DNA of 64,000 nt from Desulfomonile tiedjei DSM 6799 (GTDB lineage Bacteria; Desulfobacterota; Desulfomonilia; Desulfomonilales; Desulfomonilaceae), in assembly GCF_000266945.1 (NCBI RefSeq), contig NC_018025.1:3100001-3164000 (forward strand), given 5' to 3'. Position 1 is the first letter of the stretch; each line of letters opens with the position of its first letter. Under the pieces are notes generated by a model that ran no database searches, was not told the DNA's origin, and saw only the letters and a program-made list of their open reading frames with translations. This document shows, piece by piece, positions 26,772 through 35,285 of the stretch. The translations under genes and the position numbers were made by a program.

Positions 26772-28411
26772 TCTCCTTGCGATGGCTGGAGGTACAAATG
26801 CTCCAAGAAGATGTCGTCAAAATTAGGACACTGGGATAGATTAACAATCTTTAGACTATTTCTGAGGAGCGCCAGATGTCGAGCAGCAATATCTGATAGC
26901 ATAACGTCCGCGCACCCGGCTAATGCCGTGTTTCCACAGAGTTCGACAAGCTCTGGTTGTATTTTGGGCAATAACCCTATCTGCTGGGCATTGGCAATAT
27001 TTAGGAAACTGCCGAAAGCCCCACCAACACAAAGGCGCCGCAAATCTTTGTAATCCATGTTCGCCCGCTCAAGCAAGACATGTATTCCCGTCCCAATCGC
27101 GGCTTTGGCTCGCTGAAAAACATCTACTCCATTTTTTGTCAGAAAGATACCCGGCTTGTCTCCCACGAGCGCAAATCCAGTTCCAGGAATAGACGATGTG
27201 AACCGGCCCATGTTGGTTAATCTGTCCGTCTTCACCAGGTTGGCAATAAGGTCTACCAATCCCGAACCGCAGATGCCACGCGCTTGACCGTCGCCGATGA
27301 CTGCAAAATCAAATATTCCATCTTGTTGTTCATCTACGCGATAAATGGCCCCGGATTCCGCGGGAAGTCCGCATTCAATGCCACTTCCCTCGAACGCAGG
27401 CCCTCCGGCGGCAGAAGTCACCCACAAGGCTTGACCGTCCCATAACGCTATCTCGGAATTGGTACCAAAATCAATGAAAAGGCAACCGGCTCCGTTTTCG
27501 GTGAGACGGGTCGTCACAACGCCCGCCAGTAAATCAGACCCTACAAAGCCACCCAACGGCGGTATGACCTCTATCCTCGCGTTGGGATGAACGTTCCAAG
27601 CCACAGCCCAGGCATCCGTATGGCTGGGCAAACAATCAATGGCTCTCGTCCAGTGGCTTGGCTGAAGCAACTGACTGTAATTTCGCCCCGATAGCAGCGC
27701 CAGCATCGCTGTGTTTCCCACCAGGACAATACTCTTGACCCGTTGAAGGTCGATTCCTTCTCTGGAGGAGATGTCCCACAGTGCCTCCCCTATGGCTTTG
27801 ACGATTTGTCGGCTCATAACTTCCGCCTGCTCGGAGGACTCGGACGCGGTGATCAGCCGGGTCATAACGTCCGAACCAAAAAGCATCTGCGGATTGGGGC
27901 CATAACGCCCCGCCAGGCATTCACCGTTGGCAAGGTCAAGTAAAGAGAGACTGATGTGAGTTGTTCCCAGATCCACTGCCAGGCCGTAAGTATCTTTTTC
28001 CTTCTCTCTCAAAGGGAAAGCAGCGAAACGCGCGGTACATCGTCCTTCTCTAGAGGAAAGGCTTCTCCAGTCTGATTCAGGAGCGGGAGAAAGGATTACA
28101 ATCTGCAAATCTTGCCTGGGAATTACCTGGCAGGCCAACCGAACGCCTTCGGTAAGTTGTTCTTCATTGAGATATGTACTCTCATTTGGCTTGGGTTCGT
28201 CCACATGACCTGCTTCAACCCGCACGAGGCACAGACCGCACGCCCCCGTCCCTCTGCATCCCGCACGAACCCGAACATCGGCCCCGTCCAAGATCTCTCG
28301 CAGGGACTGACCCGGGCTGAATGGGATTCGTCGCTCCTCTTTTTCCGATTTGACGGTCAGCGTCGGCAGAGAATCACCTTCTCTCTCTCGTTGCCGCAAC
28401 CATAGCGGCAA
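26768..28411 (-). CDS. RACo/RamA-type corrinoid-protein reductive activator
   Basis: ATP-dependent activator that re-reduces inactive cob(II)alamin in corrinoid methyltransferases. An N-terminal 2Fe-2S ferredoxin domain has CRGTGACGLC and a later ACQV cysteine. A linker and an actin/ASKHA-like DUF4445 domain follow (GLAVDLGTTHISLSLLD, LFIDFGTNSEIALWDG, AAGGPAFEGSGIECG, GICGSGLVDLIA, LCVGGAFGSFLN). The start is uncertain: no ATG lies before the ferredoxin part, the frame stays open to TTG 28480 inside the upstream gene, and TTG 28411 has GAGG at a distance. It overlaps both neighbours, the MtaA-like gene upstream and the kinase downstream. Confidence 0.88.
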   Translation of the reverse strand: MPLWLRQREREGDSLPTLTVKSEKEERRIPFSPGQSLREILDGADVRVRAGCRGTGACGLCLVRVEAGHVDEPKPNESTYLNEEQLTEGVRLACQVIPRQDLQIVILSPAPESDWRSLSSREGRCTARFAAFPLREKEKDTYGLAVDLGTTHISLSLLDLANGECLAGRYGPNPQMLFGSDVMTRLITASESSEQAEVMSRQIVKAIGEALWDISSREGIDLQRVKSIVLVGNTAMLALLSGRNYSQLLQPSHWTRAIDCLPSHTDAWAVAWNVHPNARIEVIPPLGGFVGSDLLAGVVTTRLTENGAGCLFIDFGTNSEIALWDGQALWVTSAAGGPAFEGSGIECGLPAESGAIYRVDEQQDGIFDFAVIGDGQARGICGSGLVDLIANLVKTDRLTNMGRFTSSIPGTGFALVGDKPGIFLTKNGVDVFQRAKAAIGTGIHVLLERANMDYKDLRRLCVGGAFGSFLNIANAQQIGLLPKIQPELVELCGNTALAGCADVMLSDIAARHLALLRNSLKIVNLSQCPNFDDIFLEHLYLQPSQGE

Positions 28412-29387
28412 TGTTTTCCGGCCTCGATTCCAGAGGAATTTCACAGCCGGATGACAAGATAAAGCCCCTTCGATCAGCAAAAAGGCCGATCAATCTGGAC
28501 GACTCGGCAGCAATTGCGTCAGGATTAGCCTGAACGAAGTCAAGGCACTTTATGTTGCCATCGAGGCAAGTCTGAGGGAGGGCGCTCCGAGCATCCAGCA
28601 GATTAACCTCGCAGTCAATATTCGCGATGTCCACTCCGGCCTGTGGATAAAAGGGTAAGATGCCATGGGTCGGCCCGGCAATATGGAGCCAGTTGGCTAC
28701 AGCCCCCGCCTGTTTGAAGGTTTGGAACACTCTCTGGAGACGAGGGAGTACCATGTCGCGGAAGAACTGGTACGGAATGACCGCTTCCGAAGAGGACGGG
28801 TCGAAAACCAGAGGCAGATGTGCACCTGCTTCGATCTGTGAAATCCCGAACTGAAGGGCGACCTCCGTGGCATAGTCCAGCAAACGGGAAAATCGTTCAG
28901 GCTCATCCACCGCCAGGTACAGGGCTGCTTCGATACCAAGCAATTGGGTCGCCACGGTCATCGGTCCCACCACGCAACCGACTACCAACACGTCATCTCC
29001 TACCTCTTGCCGCATAATGCCCAACGCTTTCAGCAGATCCGGCATGCGCCCCGCTCGGCGAGGATCGGGTACCGAGAGCCGTTCAAGGTCAGTCCCATCA
29101 GAAAGAGCGTAGGTCCTGACTATTGGATACTGGTCTGCTCGATAGGTCAGGACAGAACCCGCGGCCTCAGTCTCAACACTTGCATCCATCAAAGCAAAGA
29201 CAGCGTCGTAATCGTAGCGTTTCAGCGCTTGAATCTGACATCGCGCCAGCAGTTCCCCACTCCGGACATATTCGCCCACAGGGACTCCTGCCAGGACAGC
29301 AGCATGACCGAAAACCTGACCGATCACCGGCACGCGATCCGGAGGTTGGAAATTCACCGCCGCCTTGATTCGTTCGATGCTGTTCAT
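28374..29387 (-). CDS. MtaA/CmuA-type uroporphyrinogen-decarboxylase-family methyltransferase
   Basis: Zinc-dependent methyltransferase of the uroporphyrinogen decarboxylase fold, transferring methyl groups between a corrinoid protein and a thiol or similar acceptor. It has 337 residues with the family start NSIERIKAAVNFQPPDRVPV, WLHIAGPTHGILP with candidate zinc-ligand histidines, and the C-terminal SSGCEIPLESRPENI with the ligand cysteine. ATGA overlap with the corrinoid gene shows coupled translation. No separate substrate-specific MtaB-type enzyme is present, so this protein might itself demethylate the donor. The substrate is unknown. Confidence 0.88.
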   Translation of the reverse strand: MNSIERIKAAVNFQPPDRVPVIGQVFGHAAVLAGVPVGEYVRSGELLARCQIQALKRYDYDAVFALMDASVETEAAGSVLTYRADQYPIVRTYALSDGTDLERLSVPDPRRAGRMPDLLKALGIMRQEVGDDVLVVGCVVGPMTVATQLLGIEAALYLAVDEPERFSRLLDYATEVALQFGISQIEAGAHLPLVFDPSSSEAVIPYQFFRDMVLPRLQRVFQTFKQAGAVANWLHIAGPTHGILPFYPQAGVDIANIDCEVNLLDARSALPQTCLDGNIKCLDFVQANPDAIAAESSRLIGLFADRRGFILSSGCEIPLESRPENIAAMVAATRERR

Positions 29388-30022
29388 TGTTCACCTTCGA
29401 CAACGCGATCAAGATATCGTGCGCCATCGAAAGCGGTTTGGGCGACGAAATCAACGTTCAGGCTCTCGGCGGAGGCTTGCTTCAACGCTGCCCCGCCCGC
29501 CATCACCTTAATATGACCGAGTCCCTGGCTGCGCATTTCATCCCTGATCTGTCTCACCTGAGGGATCAGGCTGGATATCAAACCGCTGACCGCAACAGCA
29601 CGTGCGCCTTCTCGCTCCGCGATTTCGATCAGTCTGTCTGTGGGGCAATCCTTGCCACAGTCCACGACATGGTATGCTTTTGCCATCAACAAGACTTTCA
29701 GGATATTCTTCCCCAGGTCGTGTACGTCCCCCTCCGGACTCGCCATTACAACAGTTCCCTTTGTTCGAAGTGAAGTAGCGCCGGCAGGATACAGCTCTTT
29801 CATGACTCCCATCACTGCCCTTCCGGTAAGCATGATTTCCAGCAAGTTGAACTGCTCCATTGTGCACTTACCGTCCAATTGCTGCATCGCCGCTTCCATC
29901 CCCTCAGTGACTATCCGCTCGTCTTCGACTCCTGTGCCACGAAGTCTTCTAGCTTCGGCAATCGCCTGAACCTGGTCGCCGTCAAGCAAAGCCTTCACCA
30001 GTTGGTCCATCGGTGTTTTCAT
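29384..30022 (-). CDS. Corrinoid (B12-binding) methyltransferase protein
   Basis: Methyl carrier of a three-component methyltransferase system. An N-terminal helical cap (residues 1-85) precedes a Rossmann-like B12 domain. Its motif GDVHDLGKN carries the cobalt-coordinating histidine (residue 101 counted from the ATG); SGLISS and the AGGAA loop complete the DxHxxG/S/GG signature. ATG 30022 with AGGA upstream is preferred to GTG 30028. It is the first gene of the operon leading to the MtaA-like, RACo-like and kinase genes, about 185 bases after the promoter at 30210-30237. Confidence 0.92.
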   Translation of the reverse strand: MKTPMDQLVKALLDGDQVQAIAEARRLRGTGVEDERIVTEGMEAAMQQLDGKCTMEQFNLLEIMLTGRAVMGVMKELYPAGATSLRTKGTVVMASPEGDVHDLGKNILKVLLMAKAYHVVDCGKDCPTDRLIEIAEREGARAVAVSGLISSLIPQVRQIRDEMRSQGLGHIKVMAGGAALKQASAESLNVDFVAQTAFDGARYLDRVVEGEQ

Positions 30023-30209
30023 GGTCACTCATCCTGCCCATAACGGCCCGGAATTGGGCGAAATCGAGCCGTTCTTCCGGAAATGCGGGCCGGTCGGTCA
30101 TTGCATGGTTGCCCTTTCACACAAAGAACCCGCTGCCACTCCCCGACAAGGCGTCACAGGGGACTAAATACGTCGAAGCACGCTTGAAGAGCCACTTGTG
30201 AAGGTCCAA

Positions 30210-30237
30210 ATTTAACTCACCAATGTACATTGGTCAA
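30210..30237 (-). promoter_or_regulatory. Promoter of corrinoid operon with embedded palindromic operator
   Basis: On the minus strand TTGACC (30237-30232), 16 bases and TTAAAT (30215-30210) form a sigma70-type promoter. The spacer and the end of the -35 box are occupied by the perfect 16-base palindrome ACCAATGTACATTGGT (30219-30234), the classic layout of a repressor operator. The regulator gene is not in the window. Confidence 0.65.
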
Positions 30238-30584
30238 GTAAAGTAGAAGCCCATTTCCGGTAGACACCTGACCCACGTACGTTTTTCGGTTTGAATGGTT
30301 CTTTAGAAAAGCGAGAAGAGGGTTTGGGAGCAGACGTTAGACGCGTTGTCCGGTTGACGTCGGTATTCCGGGTCTGCATTCTCAATACTGCAGCAAATAA
30401 GTATTTCGCAATACTAAACAGTCACTTAGGGCAGTGTTTCACAACATTCCGAGAAATGTTCCAGCACTTTCATAGGAAAATCAGAAGGGCAGTTTTTGCC
30501 CATATCCCGGCCTACTTCCCTTTCATCCGTACACAAAAAGGCCTTTTTGTTGATAACCATTTGATTTGACTTGCTTTAATTGTT
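30238..30584. other. Gene-free stretch
   Basis: A frame of 92 codons at 30291-30569 has no ribosome-binding site, no recognisable domain and an unnatural composition, so I do not call it. Nothing else is visible before the promoter at 30585. Confidence 0.4.
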
Positions 30585-30612
30585 TTGACTTTTGGTGTGG
30601 AGATGTTATACT
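30585..30612 (+). promoter_or_regulatory. Sigma70-type promoter
   Basis: TTGACT (30585-30590), a 16-base spacer and TATACT (30607-30612). The next gene starts at 30846, leaving a leader of about 225 bases without an obvious open frame. Confidence 0.6.
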
Positions 30613-30845
30613 GAGTTGACAATTTTTGTCTTTATTTTTTTGTTTCTTTGATTTATTGTTGTTGACAATTCCTAGTCCCTACAAATCTTGACCGTTTCTC
30701 TCAACATGCCTTAACGGGATCTGGTACAGATCGCGGGACTGATTAATTACTCCAAGAAATGCCAGTCGCAGTGTTCTGACTCAAACGAGTCCGGTTCTTT
30801 CGTGAGGGTCGGTGCAGAAGTCGCTGTTTATCAAAAGGAGATAAA

Positions 30846-31199
30846 ATGCTCAGATATTTTCTCGTGCTGGTCATTGTGTTAAGTTTGTGTGGAGCGGCTG
30901 AGGCTTCTGCAACGTGCACGGGGTATGTGACTTCGCTGGACGAGATTCACGCGAAGATCGATGAATTGAAGGATGTAATCTTCCTTAATTATCAAAAGTC
31001 AGGATTCACTCTGTGGGTGCCGTTTTATTACTGGGCATGTGGTGGTGGGGAACAAATTTTCTACTGTTATACGATTCTGCCATTGGGAACGCGAGACGCG
31101 AATTTTATCGACAGCGTGAGCAAATCCTGTTTGGATTGCATTTCGGAGCCCGTCTATGTTCCCATACGAATTAACAGAGGTAGCATAGCTCGATCCTGA
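30846..31199 (+). CDS. Small exported cysteine-containing protein, unknown
   Basis: Unrecognised, 117 residues. AAAAGGAG lies six bases before the ATG. A signal peptide (RYFLVLVIVLSLCGAAEASA) leaves a mature part of about 95 residues with five cysteines (CTG, ACGGG, FYCYT, and the pair CLDC). The tail VPIRINRG is short and basic. Periplasmic location with disulfides is likely. The promoter at 30585 probably drives it, and a tiny membrane protein gene follows 59 bases downstream. Confidence 0.68.
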   Translation: MLRYFLVLVIVLSLCGAAEASATCTGYVTSLDEIHAKIDELKDVIFLNYQKSGFTLWVPFYYWACGGGEQIFYCYTILPLGTRDANFIDSVSKSCLDCISEPVYVPIRINRGSIARS

Positions 31200-31258
31200 C
31201 CGCGGTTCGTTTCAACACGGTCAGGTATCGGCTCGTTGCCCAAACAACGGAGACACCG

Positions 31259-31351
31259 ATGCTTGCAGCACTACATACCTTTGATGGATTCATTCTTGGA
31301 TTCGTCGCAGGAATGCTCTTCATGTATATGATGATTTTTAACCGCTTCTAA
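31259..31351 (+). CDS. 30-residue single-pass membrane micropeptide
   Basis: ATG 31259 is preceded by GGAG with six bases spacing. The 30 residues begin MLAALHTFDGF and continue through one hydrophobic helix (ILGFVAGMLFMYMMIF) to a short basic end NRF, followed by TAA. This is the typical shape of bacterial membrane micropeptides. It probably shares the transcript of the exported protein at 30846. Function unknown; comparative evidence would be needed to raise confidence. Confidence 0.5.
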   Translation: MLAALHTFDGFILGFVAGMLFMYMMIFNRF

Positions 31352-31418
31352 TAACCATTCACAGGAACCCACCGGATCGACAATTGTGACGCATCCCGTT
31401 CCAAGAACGACTGATACC

Positions 31419-31546
31419 GATTCGCTTTTCTTTTTGTAATCTGGCAGGCTGGAGGTATCCTTCGCTCCGGACGACGCAAAGCCGTCTAATCACTCCGCTC
31501 AGAACACCTCAGCCTGCGCCATCTCATATGCATAATTGCGAAATGG
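31419..31546 (+). repeat. Dispersed structured repeat B, copy 1
   Basis: 128 bases about 90% identical by eye to the reverse complement of 46952-47079. It has a long imperfect stem (AGGCTGGAGGT... ACCTCAGCCT) closing about 45 bases that contain GGACGACGC... GCCGTC. It fills most of the gap between the micropeptide gene and repeat A copy 2. Confidence 0.85.
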
Positions 31547-31609
31547 TATGAGTTACCTGATTTGGATCGGCTCTCCTCAAATGGTCCGATGTACAGCAAT
31601 TCCTATAAA

Positions 31610-31756
31610 ATCAGTGTCCGATTGAAGATTAGGAATTTTGGTGGGTGCCGTGCCTCCGTGCCGGCACATCTCCAATATTAATGAATGATATCCATAGGAT
31701 GGACCGACTGGGACGGCGGTCCCAACTAATATCTTATATTCGAGCGCAGGATAAGG
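31610..31756 (+). repeat. Dispersed repeat A, copy 2
   Basis: Second copy of the element at 24241-24386, same orientation, with the same order of internal palindromes. It ends 24 bases before the stop of the oxidoreductase gene. Confidence 0.8.
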
Positions 31757-31779
31757 ACCGGGCAATCGCTCTAAGCGCA

Positions 31780-33696
31780 TTATTCTTGAGCTGCTGCGCC
31801 GGACATTCTCAGTCCGTGCCGTACCCTTTTGCAGTCGGAGCAGAAACGTTCGTTGTGGTCATATTCGGGCAATTGGATTCTCTTACCAATCTGTTTAAGG
31901 AATACTTTAGGGGCAAAAAACTTTCCGCATCCCTCGCACTCCTGCATCCTCACTCTGTTGATGATGGTTCCCGCCATCAGCAACAGGCGTTCGCCGCCAT
32001 GTTCTTCCATTTGGAGAGCACCGGTCGGACAGATGTTGACGCACGTGCCGCATCCGATGCAATGGGGTAGACCGTGAACGTAGTCCTTAAGAATGAGAGA
32101 ATTCTCACCTGCATGATAAAATCTGATCGCAGGTTCCCTGAGAACCTCCGCACATACTTCGACGCACTTTCCGCAACGTTCGCACACATCACAGCGCATA
32201 CACCGCTTTGCTTCCTGCTGTGCAGCGGTCTCATCCAGACCGAGCTCGACACGATCGAAAGAAGTCATCCTGCGGTACAAGTTTATGAGCGGTATTTCCT
32301 GGCGCTGAATGAAAGCTTTGTCCTGATACGTCATACGTATGGGAGCAACCATACGGCGAGGACGAGGAACAGTCCGTAGCGGGAGCGATTCGCCTCTGAG
32401 AAAACAATGAATGGCTTGTGCAGCCTTCTTGCCGGCTCCGATTGCCTGAACGACAGTAGCTGGACCGGTCACGGCATCTCCACCGGCGAACACGTCGCGA
32501 ATACTGGTCTGAAGGGAATACGGCATTGCCTTGATCGTTTGTCCTCTGGATAATTCCAGATTGCCCAATCCGGGAAGGTCTGCCACATGCGGTCTCTGAC
32601 CTATGGCAGATATCACCGCATCCACCGGAATGTCGTATTCCGAATCGGGCAGAGGTACAGGTCTTCTACGGCCTGTTTCGTCAGGTTCCCCGAGTCCTGC
32701 CATGATGCATTCGATTGCTTTCACCATTCCGTTTGTACCAACTATTGCAGTTGGGATAGTGAGCTGATGAAAATGCACTCCTTCCTCGGCCGCCTGCACT
32801 ATTTCCTCAAAATGGGCCGGCATCTCCGATCGTGTTCTTCTGTACAGAACGTTCACCGAAGAGCACCCCAGTCGCACACAGGTTCTCGCTGCGTCAATTG
32901 CAGCGTTTCCTCCGCCGATAATTGCAACTCTGTCCCCCGGCTTCACTTTCCGGCCGAAAGAAACGTCCCTGAGAAACGTCAACACATCGATCACTTGAGG
33001 AAATTCCTGTTCTCCACGGATCCCGAGTCGGCTGCTTTCCCATGCTCCGATACCCAGGAAGAAGGCATTGAATCCTTCTTTTCTCAAGTGGTCCAAAGTC
33101 AAGTCGCCTCCAACAGGGGTGTTGACTCGTATCTCCACTCCCATTGCTTTTATCGCGTCGATCTCGCGATTGACCAGATCTCGGGGCAATCGATATTCCG
33201 GGATACCTGTCACCATCATACCGCCGGGATGTTGAAGTGCCTCAAAAATGGTTACTCCATATCCCTCTATGGCAAGATAATAGGCGGCTGTTAAACCGGC
33301 AGGACCAGATCCTATGACAGCAATTTTTTCTTTGAAGCGATTCTTTGGCTCGGGATTCTTGTACTGACCCCCCGCCAAAACCATTTTGGCAGCGAGTCCT
33401 TTAAGATCCTTGATGCAGAGCGCTTTGTCGAGATAGCGTCTTTGGCACCAGGATTCACAGGGATTGGGGCAAACGAGTCCACATACCCAGGGGAACGGAT
33501 TGTCTTCACGTATAATTTCTATAGCTTCCTCGTATTTGCCCTGACCTATGAGGGCAATGTACGAGGGAATATCGATACCTGCGGGGCAATTCAGTTGACA
33601 TGGTGCTGATGATTCATGCTTCAGCCCATCAGCTTCATACACTATCCTCGTTCTGTCCGCTCCCGGACCTGGAGGGAACAATAAATGTGAGCTCAT
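31780..33696 (-). CDS. GltD-like FAD/NAD(P) oxidoreductase with extra FeS clusters
   Basis: Flavoprotein of the glutamate-synthase small-subunit family, which passes electrons between NAD(P)H and FeS partners. From ATG 33696 (638 residues) the order is as follows. The N-terminal FeS-helical domain has CQLNCPAGIDIPSYI and CGLVCPNPCESWC. The FAD motif is VIGSGPAGLTAAYYL, the NAD(P) motif IIGGGNAAIDAARTC, and GGDAVTGPATVVQAIGAGKKAA follows. The C-terminal ferredoxin region has CMRCDVCERCGKCVEVC and CIGCGTCVNICPTGA. A last cysteine set, CEGCGKFF... FCSDC, resembles a zinc ribbon. No GltB partner is adjacent, so glutamate synthesis is not implied. GTG 33777 is an alternative start. Confidence 0.9.
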   Translation of the reverse strand: MSSHLLFPPGPGADRTRIVYEADGLKHESSAPCQLNCPAGIDIPSYIALIGQGKYEEAIEIIREDNPFPWVCGLVCPNPCESWCQRRYLDKALCIKDLKGLAAKMVLAGGQYKNPEPKNRFKEKIAVIGSGPAGLTAAYYLAIEGYGVTIFEALQHPGGMMVTGIPEYRLPRDLVNREIDAIKAMGVEIRVNTPVGGDLTLDHLRKEGFNAFFLGIGAWESSRLGIRGEQEFPQVIDVLTFLRDVSFGRKVKPGDRVAIIGGGNAAIDAARTCVRLGCSSVNVLYRRTRSEMPAHFEEIVQAAEEGVHFHQLTIPTAIVGTNGMVKAIECIMAGLGEPDETGRRRPVPLPDSEYDIPVDAVISAIGQRPHVADLPGLGNLELSRGQTIKAMPYSLQTSIRDVFAGGDAVTGPATVVQAIGAGKKAAQAIHCFLRGESLPLRTVPRPRRMVAPIRMTYQDKAFIQRQEIPLINLYRRMTSFDRVELGLDETAAQQEAKRCMRCDVCERCGKCVEVCAEVLREPAIRFYHAGENSLILKDYVHGLPHCIGCGTCVNICPTGALQMEEHGGERLLLMAGTIINRVRMQECEGCGKFFAPKVFLKQIGKRIQLPEYDHNERFCSDCKRVRHGLRMSGAAAQE

Positions 33697-33976
33697 GTAT
33701 TTCTTCCCAGGAATGGAGTTCAAACCGGCAGACCGCTGTTTCTGAGCGAGACCTAACCAGACCGACGGTTTAGCCACTGAGAGTGATTTCTGTCTCGAAG
33801 CGGTATTCTGTTCGCGCCATCGTCAAAACGTAACGCGCAGAGGGGCGAATTGTGCCGATCGCCCTTCCGCATTCCGAGACAATATAATAGGATACAGGGC
33901 CCATGAAGTCAACTGTTCGACCATAGGACTTTGTAATGACTGTAGCTATATTCCAGTGACAACGTTCGAAAAGTCC

Positions 33977-34006
33977 TTGACTTTAAGGTACTTTCCCATG
34001 TATTAT
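33977..34006 (+). promoter_or_regulatory. Sigma70-type promoter of polysaccharide export gene
   Basis: TTGACT (33977-33982), an 18-base spacer and TATTAT (34001-34006), about 190 bases before the lipoprotein start at 34194. Confidence 0.55.
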
Positions 34007-34117
34007 CAAGTGGCGTAGAGTGACGAACTTACTTGTATGAATTTAGGTCTTTAATCGCATTAAAGATTTTTCGTGTTGCATTTTGTTAGCAAGTATGGAA
34101 GCACTGCGCACTTTTAT

Positions 34118-34164
34118 GGAGGATCGTGAAGAAGGACATCCGAAGCCAGAATCCTCCATTTTTT
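34118..34164 (+). terminator. Attenuator-like hairpin in leader of the export lipoprotein gene
   Basis: GGAGGAT (34118-34124) pairs with ATCCTCC (34151-34157) and is followed by ATTTTTTG, giving an intrinsic-terminator shape. It sits between the promoter at 33977 and the coding start at 34194. The 26-base loop is long, so strength is uncertain. Confidence 0.4.
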
Positions 34165-34193
34165 GTGTAATGGGTTAAGGATACTTTTCTTAA

Positions 34194-35285
34194 ATGTATA
34201 ATTACAAGAGGTTATCACGAATTACTCATGTTGCGATGGTAGGCATCCTTTGCATTCTGCTGTCGAGTTGCATCGGTCTCATGCCATCGCCATTCAGACC
34301 TTCCCCGGGCCCACAAAAGACTCCCCAAGTAACCGATCTCGCAGAAGCGTTTGATATTGTATGCAGAAATTATCGGCTCGGACCGGACGATCAACTATCA
34401 CTTCTCTTTCAGCCGCAATGGAGTGTTCCACCCGGAAGCTTCAAACTGGACACACTGGATCAGATCAAAGTTAAGTTCATTTTGGACCCGCAACTGAATG
34501 AAGATGTGATTATTCGACCTGACGGCATGATCACTCTTCAAGCCATAGGAGATGTTCGCGCAGCAGGGCTGTCGCCCCAGGAACTGGCAAAACGCATTGA
34601 AGAGAAGTTTCTGGAAACCAATATTTTTAGCAAGGACGATGCCCGAGGAGAACTCAAGGATTATCAGCTCGTGACCGTCCATGTGGTGAGTTTCTATGAA
34701 AAAGTGAATAAGCTGGTTCAATCGCTTACTACTCTCACAGCCGGCAGTCAAAAGCAGATTGTAGTCAAACCTGATGGAACCATTGATTTGCCTCTCCTGA
34801 AGGATCGGGTGATGTGTGCAGGTTACACTGTCAGGGAAGTCGAGAATACGGTAAATCGTCTGTACAGGGAGAGTGTCCTGGAACACGCCGTTGCATCTCT
34901 TTCTCTTCAGCAGGCAAATTCGAGACGGGTGTACATCATGGGTGAAGTCCGTAACCCCGGTGCTTATCAGGTTACTCAGCCGATCACTGCGCTCCATGCT
35001 TTGGCTCTTGCAGGGGGGCATATTTCGGATTCAGCCGATCTCACCAGCGTAATCCTTATTTCAAAGAATATATATGGCAAGCCAATTGGAAGGCGTCTCG
35101 ATTTAAAGAAAATTCTTGATGTCGGCGATATGAGTTCGGCAATTTTGGTTAAGCCGTACGATGTGCTCTTTGTTCCAAAGACGTATGTTCGAGACCTGCG
35201 TATCTTCATGGAACAGTATATCACAACGATTTCAGAGTTCACTAATCTTGTGAATACCTTAGGCGGTACCAGTACAAGCAATTGA
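34194..35285 (+). CDS. Polysaccharide export outer-membrane lipoprotein (Wza-like, SLBB domain)
   Basis: Outer-membrane channel-type lipoprotein for polysaccharide export. The signal peptide ends at the lipobox LLSSC (Cys26). A poly-export domain follows (YRLGPDDQL and the block VIIRPDGMITLQAIGDVRAAGLSP), repeated as IVVKPDGTIDLPLLKDRVMCAGYT. An SLBB domain comes next (VYIMGEVRNPGAYQVTQPITALHALALAGG), with a C-terminal segment that could form the membrane helix. Chain-length, polymerase or glycosyltransferase genes are not nearby, which is unusual. Confidence 0.9.
   Translation: MYNYKRLSRITHVAMVGILCILLSSCIGLMPSPFRPSPGPQKTPQVTDLAEAFDIVCRNYRLGPDDQLSLLFQPQWSVPPGSFKLDTLDQIKVKFILDPQLNEDVIIRPDGMITLQAIGDVRAAGLSPQELAKRIEEKFLETNIFSKDDARGELKDYQLVTVHVVSFYEKVNKLVQSLTTLTAGSQKQIVVKPDGTIDLPLLKDRVMCAGYTVREVENTVNRLYRESVLEHAVASLSLQQANSRRVYIMGEVRNPGAYQVTQPITALHALALAGGHISDSADLTSVILISKNIYGKPIGRRLDLKKILDVGDMSSAILVKPYDVLFVPKTYVRDLRIFMEQYITTISEFTNLVNTLGGTSTSN

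Noticed and set aside
29982-30101. 39-codon minus-strand frame in the corrinoid operon leader
   Set aside because: Start spacing is poor and it overlaps the corrinoid gene start; it could be a leader peptide but nothing supports this beyond the frame being open.
31419-31546. Cyclic-di-GMP (GEMM) riboswitch because of GACGCAAAGCC in repeat B
   Set aside because: The other conserved parts (GGCAAAC loop and second receptor helix) are missing, and copy 2 reads ACGCAAGGCC; no gene follows in the right place.
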